From assembly GCF_003611035.1 (NCBI RefSeq), contig NZ_CP030033.1:124001-188000 (forward strand): DNA of 64,000 nt, read 5' to 3'. Numbering within the stretch: position 1 is the first letter of the stretch; every line of letters starts with the position of its first letter. Below the pieces are notes generated by a model. The model was not told the origin of the DNA. It searched no databases and worked only from the letters and a program-made list of their open reading frames with translations. Source of the DNA: Cryobacterium soli (GTDB lineage Bacteria > Actinomycetota > Actinomycetes > Actinomycetales > Microbacteriaceae). The translations under genes and the position numbers were made by a program. Shown piece after piece: positions 43,448 to 53,657 of this stretch.

Positions 43448-46102
43448 ATGCAGACTGCCGACATCCGCGGGCGCTGGCTCGACTTCTTCGCCGACCGTGG
43501 ACACACCGTTGTCCCGTCGGCGTCGCTCGTGAGCGATGACCCCACCCTCCTCTTCACCGTCGCCGGCATGGTGCCGTTCGTGCCGTACCTCACCGGACTG
43601 GTGCCCGCACCGTACCCTCGTGCCACGAGCGTGCAGAAGTGCATCCGCACCAACGACATCGAGGAAGTCGGTAAGACGCCGCGGCACGGCACCTTCTTCC
43701 AGATGAACGGCAACTTCTCCTTCGGCGACTACTTCAAGGAACAGGCGATCAGCTACGCCTGGGAGCTGCTCACCTCCAGCGAGGCCGACGGCGGCTACGG
43801 TTTCGCCGACAAGGACCTCTGGGTGACGGTCTACGAGAACGACGACGAGGCCTTCGGCTACTGGCGCGCGCTGGGACTCCCCGAGCACCGCATTCAGCGC
43901 CTCGGTATGGACACCAACTACTGGTCCACCGGCCAGCCCGGCCCGGCCGGGCCCTGCAGCGAGATCTTCTTCGACCGCGGTCCCGCCTACGGCATCGACG
44001 GTGGCCCAGCCACCGACGACGACCGCTACGTGGAGATCTGGAACCTGGTCTTCATGCAGTACCTCCGCGGCGAGGGCACCGGCAAGAACGACTTCCAGAT
44101 CCTCGGCGACCTGCCCAAGAAGAACATCGACACCGGCATGGGCCTGGAGCGCGTCGCGTTCCTCAAGCAGGGCGTCGAGAACATGTACGAGATCGACCAG
44201 GTGCGCCCGGTCCTCGACCGTGCAGCCGCGCTCTCCGGCCGCCGTTACGGCGCCGTGCACGACGACGACGTGCGGATGCGCATCGTCGCCGACCACGTGC
44301 GCTCCTCCCTCATGCTGATGAGCGACGGGGTGATGCCGTCCAACGAAGGCCGAGGCTACATCCTGCGCCGCCTGATGCGCCGGAGTGTGCGCGCCATGCG
44401 CCTGCTCGGCGTGGATACCGCGTCGTTCACCGAGCTGTTCCCCGCCTCCCGCGACGCCATGAGCGCCGCCTACCCCGAGGTCGCCACCGACTTCGACCGG
44501 ATCAGCCAGGCCGCGTACGCCGAGGAAGAGACCTTCCTGCGCACCCTCGCCAGCGGCTCGAGCGTGCTCGACCTCGCCGTGGCGAAGACCAAGAGCGCCC
44601 AGAAGGCAGAGCTGCCCGGCGACACCGCGTTCCTGCTGCACGACACCTACGGTTTCCCCATCGAGATCACCCTCGAAATGGCCGAGGAGGCCGGCCTCAG
44701 CGTCAACCGCGAAGCGTTCGACACCCTCATGGCCAAGCAGCGCGCCATGGCCAAGGCGGACGCCAAGGCCAAGAAGACCCACCTGGCCGACCTGTCGGTC
44801 TACAGCGCCTTCCGGGCGCACGGCGAGACCGTCTTCACCGGCTACGACATGCTGCAGACCGAGTCCAGCATCCTGGGCCTGATCGTCGACGGCGCCTCCG
44901 TGAACCGGGCCGTCGCCGGTGACATCGCCGAGGTCATCCTCGCCGAGACCGCGCTGTACGCCGAATCGGGCGGCCAGGAAGCCGACGCCGGCCTCATCGT
45001 GGGCCCGGGCTACGAGCTCGAGGTGCTCGACGTGCAGAAGCCCGTCAAGGGACTGATCAGCCACAAGGTGCAGGTCACCAGTGGCGAGGTCGGCGTGGGA
45101 GACTCCGCCACGAGCGTCGTCGACCCGGATTGGCGCCGCGGCGCCCGGCAGGCGCACTCGGGCACGCACATCCTGCACGCGGCCCTCCGCCAGGTGCTCG
45201 GCCCGAACGCTCACCAGTCCGGTTCCTACAACAAGGCCGGCTTCTTCCGCCTCGACTTCTCCTGGAACCAGGCGCTCTCCCCGGCCACGCGCAGTGAGAT
45301 CGAGGAGATCTCCAACAACGCGATCCGCGACAACCTGCAGGTCACCACCCGCGAGCTGCCACTGGCCGAGGCCAAGGCCCTCGGGGCGATGGCATTGTTC
45401 GGCGAGAAGTACGGCGACCGGGTACGTGTCGTCGACATCGGCGGCCCCTGGTCGCGCGAGCTCTGCGCCGGCACTCACGTGTCCACCAGCTCCGAGATCG
45501 GGATGATCAACCTGGTCAGCGAGGCGTCCGTCGGTTCGACCAACCGACGGGTCGAGTCCCTCGTCGGGCTCGAGGCGTTCCGCGACCTGGCCGCGGAGCG
45601 CGCCATCGTGTCGACGCTCACCAGCAACCTCAAGACTCCGCGCGAGCAGCTGCCGGCGAAGATCATGGACCTCATGCAGAGCCTCAAGGCGGCGGAGAAG
45701 AAGATCGCCGGATTCGAGGCCAAGGCGCTCAGCGACCGGGTCCCCGCCCTCGTGTCCGCGGCGACCCGGATCGGCGACCTCGCTGTGGTGGCCGAGGATC
45801 TGGGCGTGCTCAACTCGGCCGACGACGTGCGGATGCTCGTCACCGGCACCCGGGAACGCCTCGGCTCCGCGCCGGCTGTCGTGGCCCTGGCCGCCACGGT
45901 GGCCGACAAGCCCGTCGTGATCGTGGCGACCAACGCCGCGGCCCGTGACGCCGGTGCGAAGGCCGGCGCCCTGGCCAAGCAGCTGGCCGGCATCCTCGGC
46001 GGCGGCGGCGGCGGCAAGGACGACCTGGCGCAGGGCGGCGGAACGAACGTGGCCGCTATCCCCGAGGCGCTCAGCACGCTTCGCACGCTGGTGGCCCGCT
46101 AA
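43448..46102 (+). CDS. alaS: Alanyl-tRNA synthetase
   Basis: 884 residues. The class II core includes FFADRGHTVVPSASLVSDD and RHGTFFQMNGNFSFGDYFK. The editing domain has HSGTHILHAALRQVLG near 567 and the zinc Cys/His in CAGTHVSTSS near 672. A C-terminal DHHA1-like domain (GGGGGGKDD) ends the protein. Full length for the family. Starts a tightly packed operon: ruvX, mltG, aroE, aroC, aroK, aroB. Confidence 0.97.
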   Translation: MQTADIRGRWLDFFADRGHTVVPSASLVSDDPTLLFTVAGMVPFVPYLTGLVPAPYPRATSVQKCIRTNDIEEVGKTPRHGTFFQMNGNFSFGDYFKEQAISYAWELLTSSEADGGYGFADKDLWVTVYENDDEAFGYWRALGLPEHRIQRLGMDTNYWSTGQPGPAGPCSEIFFDRGPAYGIDGGPATDDDRYVEIWNLVFMQYLRGEGTGKNDFQILGDLPKKNIDTGMGLERVAFLKQGVENMYEIDQVRPVLDRAAALSGRRYGAVHDDDVRMRIVADHVRSSLMLMSDGVMPSNEGRGYILRRLMRRSVRAMRLLGVDTASFTELFPASRDAMSAAYPEVATDFDRISQAAYAEEETFLRTLASGSSVLDLAVAKTKSAQKAELPGDTAFLLHDTYGFPIEITLEMAEEAGLSVNREAFDTLMAKQRAMAKADAKAKKTHLADLSVYSAFRAHGETVFTGYDMLQTESSILGLIVDGASVNRAVAGDIAEVILAETALYAESGGQEADAGLIVGPGYELEVLDVQKPVKGLISHKVQVTSGEVGVGDSATSVVDPDWRRGARQAHSGTHILHAALRQVLGPNAHQSGSYNKAGFFRLDFSWNQALSPATRSEIEEISNNAIRDNLQVTTRELPLAEAKALGAMALFGEKYGDRVRVVDIGGPWSRELCAGTHVSTSSEIGMINLVSEASVGSTNRRVESLVGLEAFRDLAAERAIVSTLTSNLKTPREQLPAKIMDLMQSLKAAEKKIAGFEAKALSDRVPALVSAATRIGDLAVVAEDLGVLNSADDVRMLVTGTRERLGSAPAVVALAATVADKPVVIVATNAAARDAGAKAGALAKQLAGILGGGGGGKDDLAQGGGTNVAAIPEALSTLRTLVAR

Positions 46103-46105
46103 CCC

Positions 46106-46582
46106 ATGCGAACCGGTGTGCGGGTGGGAGTCGATGTCGGAACCGTGCGAATCGGCGTTGCCCGCAGCGATTTCCATGGCATGCTCGCCACCCCCGTCGA
46201 GACAGTGCCGCGGCAACGCGGCACTGCAGCGCCCGACGACCTCGCACGGCTCACCGCTATCGTGACCGAGCTCGACGCCGTCGAAGTGATCGTGGGGCTG
46301 CCGCTCGCGCTGTCCGGGCGTCACACCGCCTCCACGGAGGACGCCGTCGCCTTCGCCGCGGCATTGGCCGGTGCTCTGACGGTACCCGTGCGTCTCGTCG
46401 ACGAGCGCCTGTCCACGGTGTCCGCTCAGGCCGCGCTGCGTACAAGCGGACGCAGCACCCGCACCCAACGTCCAGTGGTCGACCAGGTCGCCGCGACTAT
46501 CATCTTGCAGCACGCTCTTGATACGGAACGGGCCTCGGGCAAACCGGCCGGCGCGCCTGTCGACACCACCGGAAGGCCGTAA
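46106..46582 (+). CDS. ruvX: RuvX (YqgF) Holliday junction resolvase family protein
   Basis: 158 residues. The RNase H-like active-site acids are in VGVDVGTVRIGVA, and the VIVGLPLALSGR and RLVDERLSTV blocks are conserved. Known roles include rRNA processing and resolvase activity; which applies here is unknown. Three bases separate it from alaS. Confidence 0.92.
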   Translation: MRTGVRVGVDVGTVRIGVARSDFHGMLATPVETVPRQRGTAAPDDLARLTAIVTELDAVEVIVGLPLALSGRHTASTEDAVAFAAALAGALTVPVRLVDERLSTVSAQAALRTSGRSTRTQRPVVDQVAATIILQHALDTERASGKPAGAPVDTTGRP

Positions 46583-46584
46583 TC

Positions 46585-48192
46585 GTGGCAGTTAGTCCGC
46601 CGGAAACACCCGACACCAACCCGTCGGGCGCCCAGGGCGAGCGCCCGCCGACCAGCCGCCGAGCGCTGCGTGAGGCCCAGGCGGCCCGGGAAGCGCAGGC
46701 GGCGCGGGAGGCCCAGCCCGGCACCGACGCGGGCAGCGTTGCCGGCAGCGATGCCGGTGCGGCGGACCGTGCGGCGGATGCTGCGGCTCGGCAGCAGCAC
46801 GAATCGGACGCCGCAGGTGCAGAGGAGACCGGTCCACACGAGACCGGCCCAGACGAGACCGGCCCAGACGAGACCGGCCCAGACACGTCCACGTCGGCTC
46901 CGCTACCCGCCGACAGCTCGTCCGCGGCGTGGGCAGCGGAGAACAACCCGTTCGCGGGTCTCGGATTCGCGGTCCCGAGCAGCGCGCCGGACGCATCCGC
47001 CGACGCCGGCGATCGACCGGCGGCAGCCTTTTCCGACGAGTCCGGGTCATCCGCCCGCTCCGGAGGCTCGGCCTCACGGGCCAACCGCCGGGCCCAGCTC
47101 TCCGGCCTGCCCGCCGAGAAGAAGCCCCGGCGCAGGGGAGCCTGGGGCTGTCTGATCGTCCTCGTCGTCCTTCTCGCGTTGATGGGCGCCGCCGCGTTCG
47201 CACTGCAGGGACCCATCAGCCAGCTGATCGCGGCGACGCAGGGCCCGGAGGACTACGAGGGCTCAGGCTCAGGTGAGGTGCTCGTCATGATCCACGACGG
47301 CGAGACCGGCTCCGATATCGCCAACACCCTGGTCGACCAGGACGTCATCAAGAGCTACGACGCCTTCTACGACCTCCTCCTCGCCCAGGCGACCGACCCG
47401 GTCTTCCAGCCCGGCGCCTACCTACTGGCCTCGCAGATGAGCGCCCAGGCCGCACTCACGGCCCTGCAGGACCCGGCCACCCGGCAGGAGCTCACCGTGG
47501 TGATCCCCGAAGGCACAGCGGCGGTGGACGTGCTCACCTCGATCTCCGAGGGCACCGACATCCCTCTGGCCGATCTGCAGGCGGCTGCGGCCGACGTGTC
47601 CGGCTTCGGGCTCCCGGCCGAGGCCACCAGCCTCGAAGGGTTCCTGTTCCCCGCGACATACACGTTCCAGCCGGCCACGACGGCTCACGATGCGATCAAG
47701 ACCCTGGTCGACCGCCAGTTCCAGGCCCTTGACGAAGCGGGCGTCGCTTCGGAGGACCGGTGGAAGACCATCGTGATGGCGTCGCTGATCCAGCGCGAGG
47801 CAGGACTGAAGGACGACTATTACAAGGTGGCGCGGGTGTTCTACAACCGGCTCGACAAGGCCCAGTGGGAGAGCGGGCTGCTGCAGTCCGACGCCACGGT
47901 CGCCTACGGCACGGGCAATACCCACCTGGTCACCACGACGGATGCCGAACGCGCCGACGCGAACAACGCCTACAACACCTACGTGCACCCTGGTCCGCCG
48001 GTCGGGCCGATCAGCAACCCCGGCGACCTCGCCATCGACGCAGCCTTGCACCCCGCCGACGGAACCTGGCTATTCTTCGTGACGTGGAACCTGGACACCG
48101 GCGAGACCATCTTCTCGACCACGGTGGAAGAGCACGACGCCGGCGTCGCCAAGTGGCTGGCCTGGATGGATGAGCACCCCGAGTATGGCTGA
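46585..48192 (+). CDS. mltG: Endolytic murein transglycosylase MltG
   Basis: 535 residues from GTG two bases after ruvX. A long disordered N-terminus (about 1-180) includes a four-copy ETGPD-type repeat (46825-46884). A transmembrane helix follows at about 183-207. The periplasmic LysM-like part and the YceG/MltG catalytic domain come next, with the catalytic Glu in LIQREAGLKDDYYKVARVFYNRL near 404 and GTGNTHLVTTTD downstream. It cleaves nascent peptidoglycan strands. aroE overlaps its 3' end. Confidence 0.92.
   Translation: MAVSPPETPDTNPSGAQGERPPTSRRALREAQAAREAQAAREAQPGTDAGSVAGSDAGAADRAADAAARQQHESDAAGAEETGPHETGPDETGPDETGPDTSTSAPLPADSSSAAWAAENNPFAGLGFAVPSSAPDASADAGDRPAAAFSDESGSSARSGGSASRANRRAQLSGLPAEKKPRRRGAWGCLIVLVVLLALMGAAAFALQGPISQLIAATQGPEDYEGSGSGEVLVMIHDGETGSDIANTLVDQDVIKSYDAFYDLLLAQATDPVFQPGAYLLASQMSAQAALTALQDPATRQELTVVIPEGTAAVDVLTSISEGTDIPLADLQAAAADVSGFGLPAEATSLEGFLFPATYTFQPATTAHDAIKTLVDRQFQALDEAGVASEDRWKTIVMASLIQREAGLKDDYYKVARVFYNRLDKAQWESGLLQSDATVAYGTGNTHLVTTTDAERADANNAYNTYVHPGPPVGPISNPGDLAIDAALHPADGTWLFFVTWNLDTGETIFSTTVEEHDAGVAKWLAWMDEHPEYG
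46825..46884. repeat. 15-bp tandem repeat, four copies, in mltG
   Basis: Units at 46825, 46840, 46855 and 46870, close to GAGACCGGCCCAGAC. Encoded as Glu-Thr-Gly-Pro-Asp (first unit ends in His) in the cytoplasmic disordered N-terminus. Confidence 0.85.
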
Positions 48193-49102
48193 TCACACCG
48201 GAACCGACCCTGATCTGCCGAGCCCGAGCGGCCGGCGGCGCCTGGCCGTGCTCGGCTCGCCGATCGGGCATTCTCTCTCGCCCGCGCTGCACCGGGCCGC
48301 CTACCGGGCGCTCGGGCTGGACTGGGAGTACTCCGCGGTCGGCGTGGGTGCGGGCGAGCTCGACACGTTCCTGGACGGCCTCGGCCCCGACTGGCTGGGC
48401 CTGTCCCTCACCATGCCGCTCAAGCACGAGATCCAGCACCGCCTCACCGACCTCGACCGGGTCGCCGCGTTGACCGGAGCGGTCAACACCGTTCGTCTCA
48501 GCGACACGCCCGGGCAGGGCCACACCCTGTCCGGGTACAACACGGATGTTCCAGGTCTGGTGCGCGCCCTGGCCGAGGCCGGCGTCGACCGCGCGAGCCG
48601 GGTCACCCTGCTCGGAGCCGGCGCCACCGCGGCATCCGCCCTGGTGGCCGCAGCCGAGCTCGGCGCCGAGTTCGTGGACGTGATCGCCCGCTCCCCGGGC
48701 AAGGCCGAAACCCTGGAGACCCTGGGCCGTGGACTCGGACTCGTTGTGACGGTTACCGGTCTCGACACCATCGATGCCGCAGACCGGGAGAGCGACCTCG
48801 TGATCAGCACCCTGCCCGGCGGTACGGCCCTGCCCACCGAATTCCCCGCGCGTCTCCGGGCGAGCATCCCGTTGTTCGACGTGGGCTACGCCCCCTGGCC
48901 GAGCGCCCTGGCCGCCTCCTGGGCGGCGGCCGGCGGCACGGCGCATTCCGGACTGAGCATGTTGCTGCACCAGGCCCTGATCCAGGTGCGCATCTTCGTG
49001 GGCGATGACCCGTTCCAGCCGCTTCCCGAGGAGGCAACCGTGCTGAACGCGATGCGCGCGGCCCTGCCAGCGCGCCCGCCCGGCCCGGCTGTGGAAGGAT
49101 AG
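48185..49102 (+). CDS. aroE: Shikimate dehydrogenase
   Basis: 305 residues from the ATG at 48185 (an ATG at 48170 is also in frame). Substrate-binding block [26 protein letters not shown]-equivalent [16 protein letters not shown] and the NADP-binding [10 protein letters not shown] are present. It converts 3-dehydroshikimate to shikimate. It overlaps mltG by eight bases. Confidence 0.93.
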   Translation: MADHTGTDPDLPSPSGRRRLAVLGSPIGHSLSPALHRAAYRALGLDWEYSAVGVGAGELDTFLDGLGPDWLGLSLTMPLKHEIQHRLTDLDRVAALTGAVNTVRLSDTPGQGHTLSGYNTDVPGLVRALAEAGVDRASRVTLLGAGATAASALVAAAELGAEFVDVIARSPGKAETLETLGRGLGLVVTVTGLDTIDAADRESDLVISTLPGGTALPTEFPARLRASIPLFDVGYAPWPSALAASWAAAGGTAHSGLSMLLHQALIQVRIFVGDDPFQPLPEEATVLNAMRAALPARPPGPAVEG

Positions 49103-49107
49103 TACCC

Positions 49108-50316
49108 ATGCTTCGTTGGCTCACCGCCGGAGAGTCCCACGGCCCCGAACTCCTCGCCATTGTCGAGGGTTTGCCCGCTGGGATCCCGGTCACACTAGAT
49201 GCGATCCGCCTCGACCTTGCGCGCCGCAAACTCGGCTACGGCCGGGGCGCCCGCATGAAGTTCGAGCAGGACGAACTGAACATTTCCGGCGGCGTGCGCC
49301 ACGGACTCACCCTCGGCGGCCCTGTGGCCCTGCGGATCGGCAACACCGAATGGCCCAAGTGGGCCGACGTGATGAGCCCGGAGCCCGTGGACCCCGCCCT
49401 GCTCACCCGCGGACGCGGTGCACCCCTGGTGCGCCCACGCCCCGGCCACGCAGACCTCGTGGGCATGCAGAAGTACGACTTCGACGAGGCCCGGCCGGTG
49501 CTGGAGCGCGCAAGCGCCCGCGAGACCGCCGCCCGCGTCGCGCTCGGCGCCGTTGCACGTGCCTTCCTGGCCGGCCTCGGCATCGAGCTGGTCAGCCACA
49601 CCCTGTCGATCGGGCCCGTGCGTGTGCCAGAGGGCTCTCCGCTGCCGCATCCGAGTGATGTCGACACCCTCGACGCCGACCCGCTGCGCTGCTTCGACCC
49701 CGCCACCAGCGCACTGATGGTGGCCGAGGTGGATGCCGCGCACAAGGACGGCGATACCCTCGGCGGCATCGTCGAGGTGCTCGCGTACAACCTCCCGCCC
49801 GGGCTCGGTTCCTTCGTGCACTGGGACCGCCGGCTTGATTCCCAGCTCGCCGCGGCGCTGATGGGCATCCAGGCGATCAAGGGCGTGGAGGTCGGCGACG
49901 GCTTCCTCACCACCACCCGTCGCGGCTCCGAAGCCCACGATGAGCTCGTGCAGGTCGACGACGAGATCGTGCGCGCCAGCGACAAGGCCGGCGGCACCGA
50001 GGGCGGCATGAGCACCGGAACCGTCCTGCGCGTACGGGCCGGGATGAAGCCCATCGCCACGATTCCCCGGGCCCTGCGCACGGTGGACGTCACGACCAGC
50101 GAGGCCGCCCCCGCCCACCACCAGCGGTCCGATGTCTGCGCCGTTCCGGCCGCCGGGGTCGTCGCCGAGGCCATGGTCGCGCTGGTGCTGGCTAATTCGG
50201 TGCTGGAGAAGTTCGGCGGCGACTCGCTCACCGAGACCAAGCGCAACCTGGATTCCTACCTGGCCAGCATCCCGGCCAATCTGCGCACCGGGGCGTCCAG
50301 CGACGCGACCGTCTAG
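49108..50316 (+). CDS. aroC: Chorismate synthase
   Basis: 402 residues. The start [25 protein letters not shown], the [12 protein letters not shown] block, [11 protein letters not shown], and [20 protein letters not shown] with the [13 protein letters not shown] loop are the AroC signatures. It makes chorismate from EPSP using reduced FMN. Six bases separate it from aroE. Confidence 0.96.
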   Translation: MLRWLTAGESHGPELLAIVEGLPAGIPVTLDAIRLDLARRKLGYGRGARMKFEQDELNISGGVRHGLTLGGPVALRIGNTEWPKWADVMSPEPVDPALLTRGRGAPLVRPRPGHADLVGMQKYDFDEARPVLERASARETAARVALGAVARAFLAGLGIELVSHTLSIGPVRVPEGSPLPHPSDVDTLDADPLRCFDPATSALMVAEVDAAHKDGDTLGGIVEVLAYNLPPGLGSFVHWDRRLDSQLAAALMGIQAIKGVEVGDGFLTTTRRGSEAHDELVQVDDEIVRASDKAGGTEGGMSTGTVLRVRAGMKPIATIPRALRTVDVTTSEAAPAHHQRSDVCAVPAAGVVAEAMVALVLANSVLEKFGGDSLTETKRNLDSYLASIPANLRTGASSDATV

Positions 50317-50506
50317 CGTGCTGTTCCTGAGCCCGGAGGCCTCCCGGCCACCGGAGGGGTGGCCGGCAGCGGTTCGGAGAGAACCGGCAGAGGTGCATCA
50401 CGCTGACCAGGCCCAGGAGCTTGCCGGTGGATCTTCCGAGGACAGCGCCGGGCTCCCCGAGCGGTTCTCCGCTTCTCCGGAGCACGAGCCGGAGCGGGAG
50501 TCGGAT

Positions 50507-51013
50507 GTGCCCCTTTTCCCGCTCGTCTTCATCGGACCGATGGCGTCGGGCAAGTCCAAGATCGGCCGCCGGGTCGCTCGCCTGCTCCGGGTGCCGTTCA
50601 TCGACACCGACAAGACCATCGTGGCTGCGCACGGGCCGATCACCGAGATCTTCGCCCAGCACGGCGAGGCGCACTTCCGGGTGCTGGAGCGCGACGCGGT
50701 GGCCGACGCCCTCGGGCGCGGACGCGCCGTCGTGTCGCTGGGCGGGGGAGCCGTGCTGGAGCCCGCCACCCGGGAGCGCCTCCGCGGCACCACCGTGGTG
50801 TCGCTGAGCACGACGGCCGAGGCCGTGCGCTCCCGCACCAGGAACGCCAAGCGACCGCTGCTGGCGGCCGGTCCCGACGCGTGGCAACGCATCTACGACG
50901 AGCGGCGCCCGCTCTACGACGCGCTGGCCAGCATCCACTTCGACACGTCGACCAGACCGGTCGACGCCATCGCCGACGACATCGTGAAATGGGTACGACG
51001 ACACCATGACTGA
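50507..51013 (+). CDS. aroK: Shikimate kinase
   Basis: 168 residues from GTG at 50507, chosen because GGGAG lies six bases upstream and the protein then has the family's usual length. The P-loop GPMASGKSKIGRR, the DTDK block, FRVLERDAV and SLGGGAVLEP are all present. The frame continues back to a GTG at 50318 just after aroC, which would add a 63-residue low-complexity N-terminus with no homology. aroB overlaps its 3' end by eight bases. Confidence 0.9.
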   Translation: MPLFPLVFIGPMASGKSKIGRRVARLLRVPFIDTDKTIVAAHGPITEIFAQHGEAHFRVLERDAVADALGRGRAVVSLGGGAVLEPATRERLRGTTVVSLSTTAEAVRSRTRNAKRPLLAAGPDAWQRIYDERRPLYDALASIHFDTSTRPVDAIADDIVKWVRRHHD

Positions 51014-52136
51014 CCTGCATCCCGGAGACCCCTCCGCCGAAACCGGCACCGACACCGACACCGAGGCGACCACGACCATCACCGTGAGCGGGGTGGACAG
51101 CTACCCCGTCCACATCGGCCGCGGCATCGTGGCTGACGTCGCCGAGCAGCTGGGCGACACGGTCAAGAAGGTGCTCATCGTGCACACCTCGCACCTGGGC
51201 GCCCGCGCGGTGGCGCTGCGGGAGAGCCTGCTCGACCGCTACGAGGTCCTCATCGCCGAGGTGCCCGACGCCGAGCCCGCCAAGCGCGTGGAAGTGGCCG
51301 CGTTCTGCTGGCAGGTGATGGGACAGGCGGACTTCACCCGCACGGATGCCGTGATCGGCTTCGGCGGCGGCGCAGTGACCGACCTGGCCGGGTTCGTGGC
51401 CGCCACCTGGCTGCGCGGTGTGAAGCTCGTGCAGATCCCCACCAGCGTGCTCGGGATGGTCGACGCGGCCGTCGGCGGCAAGAACGGTATCAACACCGCA
51501 GAGGGCAAGAACCTTGTCGGCACCTTCTACGCGCCGGCGGCCGTGGTCTGTGACCTGGACATCCTGGCCGACCTGCCCCGCAACGAGATCCTGGCGGGCT
51601 TCGCCGAGATCGTGAAGGCGGGCTTCATCCAGGTCCCAGAGATCCTCGACATCGTCGAAGCCGACGTCGCCGCGGTGACCGACCCCACGACCCCGCAGTT
51701 CCGCCGGGTGCTCGAGCTGGCGATCGCCATGAAGGCCCGCGTGGTGGGCGCGGACTTCAAGGAGGCGGGCCTGCGGGAAATCCTCAACTACGGACACACG
51801 CTGGGCCACGCCGTCGAGCACGCCGAACGCTACGGCTGGCGCCACGGGGCCGCGGTGGCCGTCGGCATGATGTTCGCCGCCGAACTCGCCCGTCTCAGCG
51901 GACGGCTCTCGGACGACGCCGTCGACCGGCACCGGCGCATCCTGGAATCGCTCACCCTGCCCATCAGCTACCCGGTGGGCCGCTGGCCCACGTTGTTGGC
52001 CACAATGCAGCGCGACAAGAAGACCCGCAGCGGTATGCTGCGTTTCATCGTGCTCGACGACATCGGCAAGCCCACGGTGCTCGAAGGCCCGGATGCGTCG
52101 CTCCTGTTCGCCGCGTACCAGGAGATCGGGTCCTAA
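51006..52136 (+). CDS. aroB: 3-dehydroquinate synthase
   Basis: 376 residues. NAD-binding GFGGGAVTDLAGFVA, the metal site in NYGHTLGHAVEHAER with a Glu in GFAEIVKAG, and KNGINTAEGKNLVG are present. A short acidic N-terminus (about 1-20) is extra. The 162-base gap to the next gene has only a candidate -10 box TAGAAT (52234-52239). Confidence 0.95.
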   Translation: MTDLHPGDPSAETGTDTDTEATTTITVSGVDSYPVHIGRGIVADVAEQLGDTVKKVLIVHTSHLGARAVALRESLLDRYEVLIAEVPDAEPAKRVEVAAFCWQVMGQADFTRTDAVIGFGGGAVTDLAGFVAATWLRGVKLVQIPTSVLGMVDAAVGGKNGINTAEGKNLVGTFYAPAAVVCDLDILADLPRNEILAGFAEIVKAGFIQVPEILDIVEADVAAVTDPTTPQFRRVLELAIAMKARVVGADFKEAGLREILNYGHTLGHAVEHAERYGWRHGAAVAVGMMFAAELARLSGRLSDDAVDRHRRILESLTLPISYPVGRWPTLLATMQRDKKTRSGMLRFIVLDDIGKPTVLEGPDASLLFAAYQEIGS

Positions 52137-52298
52137 GCCGGTCGAACACCGACCAGCAGATCTCACTGCACAGCCGCTGAATGTCGAGCAGAAGCCCGCG
52201 TGCAGAGGTCCACGCTTTCTCGCAGACTGTGCCTAGAATGAAGCACCCGACCGGCCGCTGGCGCAGGTCGCCTACGACCAGCGTTGATCGGAGGTGTT

Positions 52299-53648
52299 GT
52301 GAGCAGCCCGTGGACCATCACGCCTGCCGATTCGTCGGTGCGCGCGTCGACTCTGAGTGCGTTCGCCGCCCAGGAACGCCTGCACGAGACCGTCATCGGT
52401 GATCGAAGCGACCTCGGTGCCCACGCCATGCAGGGGGGAATGCGCGCCCTGGTGCGGGAGTCCTGGCAGCGCTCGATCTCGCTCAGGCTGGACCCACTCA
52501 CAGCCCAGGCCGATCCGACGCTGAGCAGCGACGAACTGGCCCGGTTGCGGGCCCGCAATCCTCTCGCCGGCGTGCTGCCGGTGATCAACACCCTGCTCGT
52601 ACGACACGCCACCGAGTTCGGCTTGATCGTGGCCGTGGCGGATGAGGCGGGCCGGCTGCTCTGGATCGACGGCGACAGCGCCGTGCGCACGAGCGCCGAG
52701 GAGATGCGCTTCGTGGTGGGCGCCGACTGGTCGGAGGCCCGGGTGGGCACGAGCGCCCCTGGCACGGCGTTGGAGCTCGACCACGGCATCCAGATCCAAC
52801 GGGCCGAGCATTTCAGCCAGCTCGCCCACCAGTTCAGTTGCACGGCCGTTCCCATTCACGACCCGGTCACCGGGGCCGTGCTCGGGGTCATCGATATCAC
52901 CGGGGGAGACCAGGCGGTGGCTCCGCAGACGTTGCCCCTGGTGGAAGCGGCGGTGGCGGCGCTCGAAGCAGAGCTGCGCATCCAGAGCCTCAGCGCCCCG
53001 CGGCGGTCGGCCCCGCGACCGTCCGGTTTTACCGCGCCGGCGATGCTGCTCAGCGTGCTCGGCACCGAGAACGGCAGCTTGCGCGGCCCTTCCGGCAGCG
53101 CCCCGCTCAGCCCTCGCCATGCCGAAATCCTGCTGCTGCTCGGCTGGCACCGGCAGGGTCTGTCCGCCGAGCGTCTCGCAGCGGCTCTGAGCGAGGACCA
53201 GCCGCACGCGGTGGAGAACCTGCGCGCGGAGATGGTGCGGTTGCGGAGGGTCCTGGCCGTCGACCATCCGCGGCTCCGCATCGGGTCCCGCCCGTACCGG
53301 CTCGAGACCGACATCGACACGGATGCCGGGCGCCTTCTGGCGCTGCTGCGGCGCGGCGCACACCGGATGGCCCTCGCCGCCTACCGAGGACCGGTGCTCC
53401 AGGGCTCTGTAGCCCCCGGCGTCGTGGAGATCCGCACCGAGGTGACTCGCAGGCTGAGGCAGACCCTGCTCAGCGACGCATCCGTGGAAGTCCTGCTCGA
53501 CTATGCCGCGACCGACGAGGCCGCCTGGGACAGCGAGGTCTGGCGCGCGTGCCGGGAGCTCCTCCCGGCCAGGTCCCCACAGCGTGCCGCGGTGCTGGCC
53601 CGCCTCGCCCGTATCGAGCAGGACATCGGAACCTCTTCCGTGCGGTGA
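52299..53648 (+). CDS. GAF-domain regulator with winged-helix/BTAD-like C-terminus
   Basis: 449 residues from GTG (GGAGG four bases upstream). Residues about 100-230 form a GAF sensor domain (FGLIVAVADEAGRLLWIDGD, RVGTSAPGTALEL, IHDPVTGAVLGVIDITGG), like those of acetoin- and aldehyde-responsive activators. No sigma-54 AAA domain or Fis-type helix-turn-helix follows. The rest looks like a winged helix (LSPRHAEILLLLGWHRQGLS) plus a BTAD-like region (ALAAYRGPVLQG). That combination is read by eye. Its neighbour is an aldehyde dehydrogenase, so it probably controls that gene. Confidence 0.75.
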   Translation: MSSPWTITPADSSVRASTLSAFAAQERLHETVIGDRSDLGAHAMQGGMRALVRESWQRSISLRLDPLTAQADPTLSSDELARLRARNPLAGVLPVINTLLVRHATEFGLIVAVADEAGRLLWIDGDSAVRTSAEEMRFVVGADWSEARVGTSAPGTALELDHGIQIQRAEHFSQLAHQFSCTAVPIHDPVTGAVLGVIDITGGDQAVAPQTLPLVEAAVAALEAELRIQSLSAPRRSAPRPSGFTAPAMLLSVLGTENGSLRGPSGSAPLSPRHAEILLLLGWHRQGLSAERLAAALSEDQPHAVENLRAEMVRLRRVLAVDHPRLRIGSRPYRLETDIDTDAGRLLALLRRGAHRMALAAYRGPVLQGSVAPGVVEIRTEVTRRLRQTLLSDASVEVLLDYAATDEAAWDSEVWRACRELLPARSPQRAAVLARLARIEQDIGTSSVR

Positions 53649-53657
53649 GGTACGCCG

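Noticed and set aside
43358..46513. 1051-residue minus-strand open frame opposite alaS
   Set aside because: Antisense shadow of alaS and ruvX in GC-rich DNA; no homology, no ribosome binding site.
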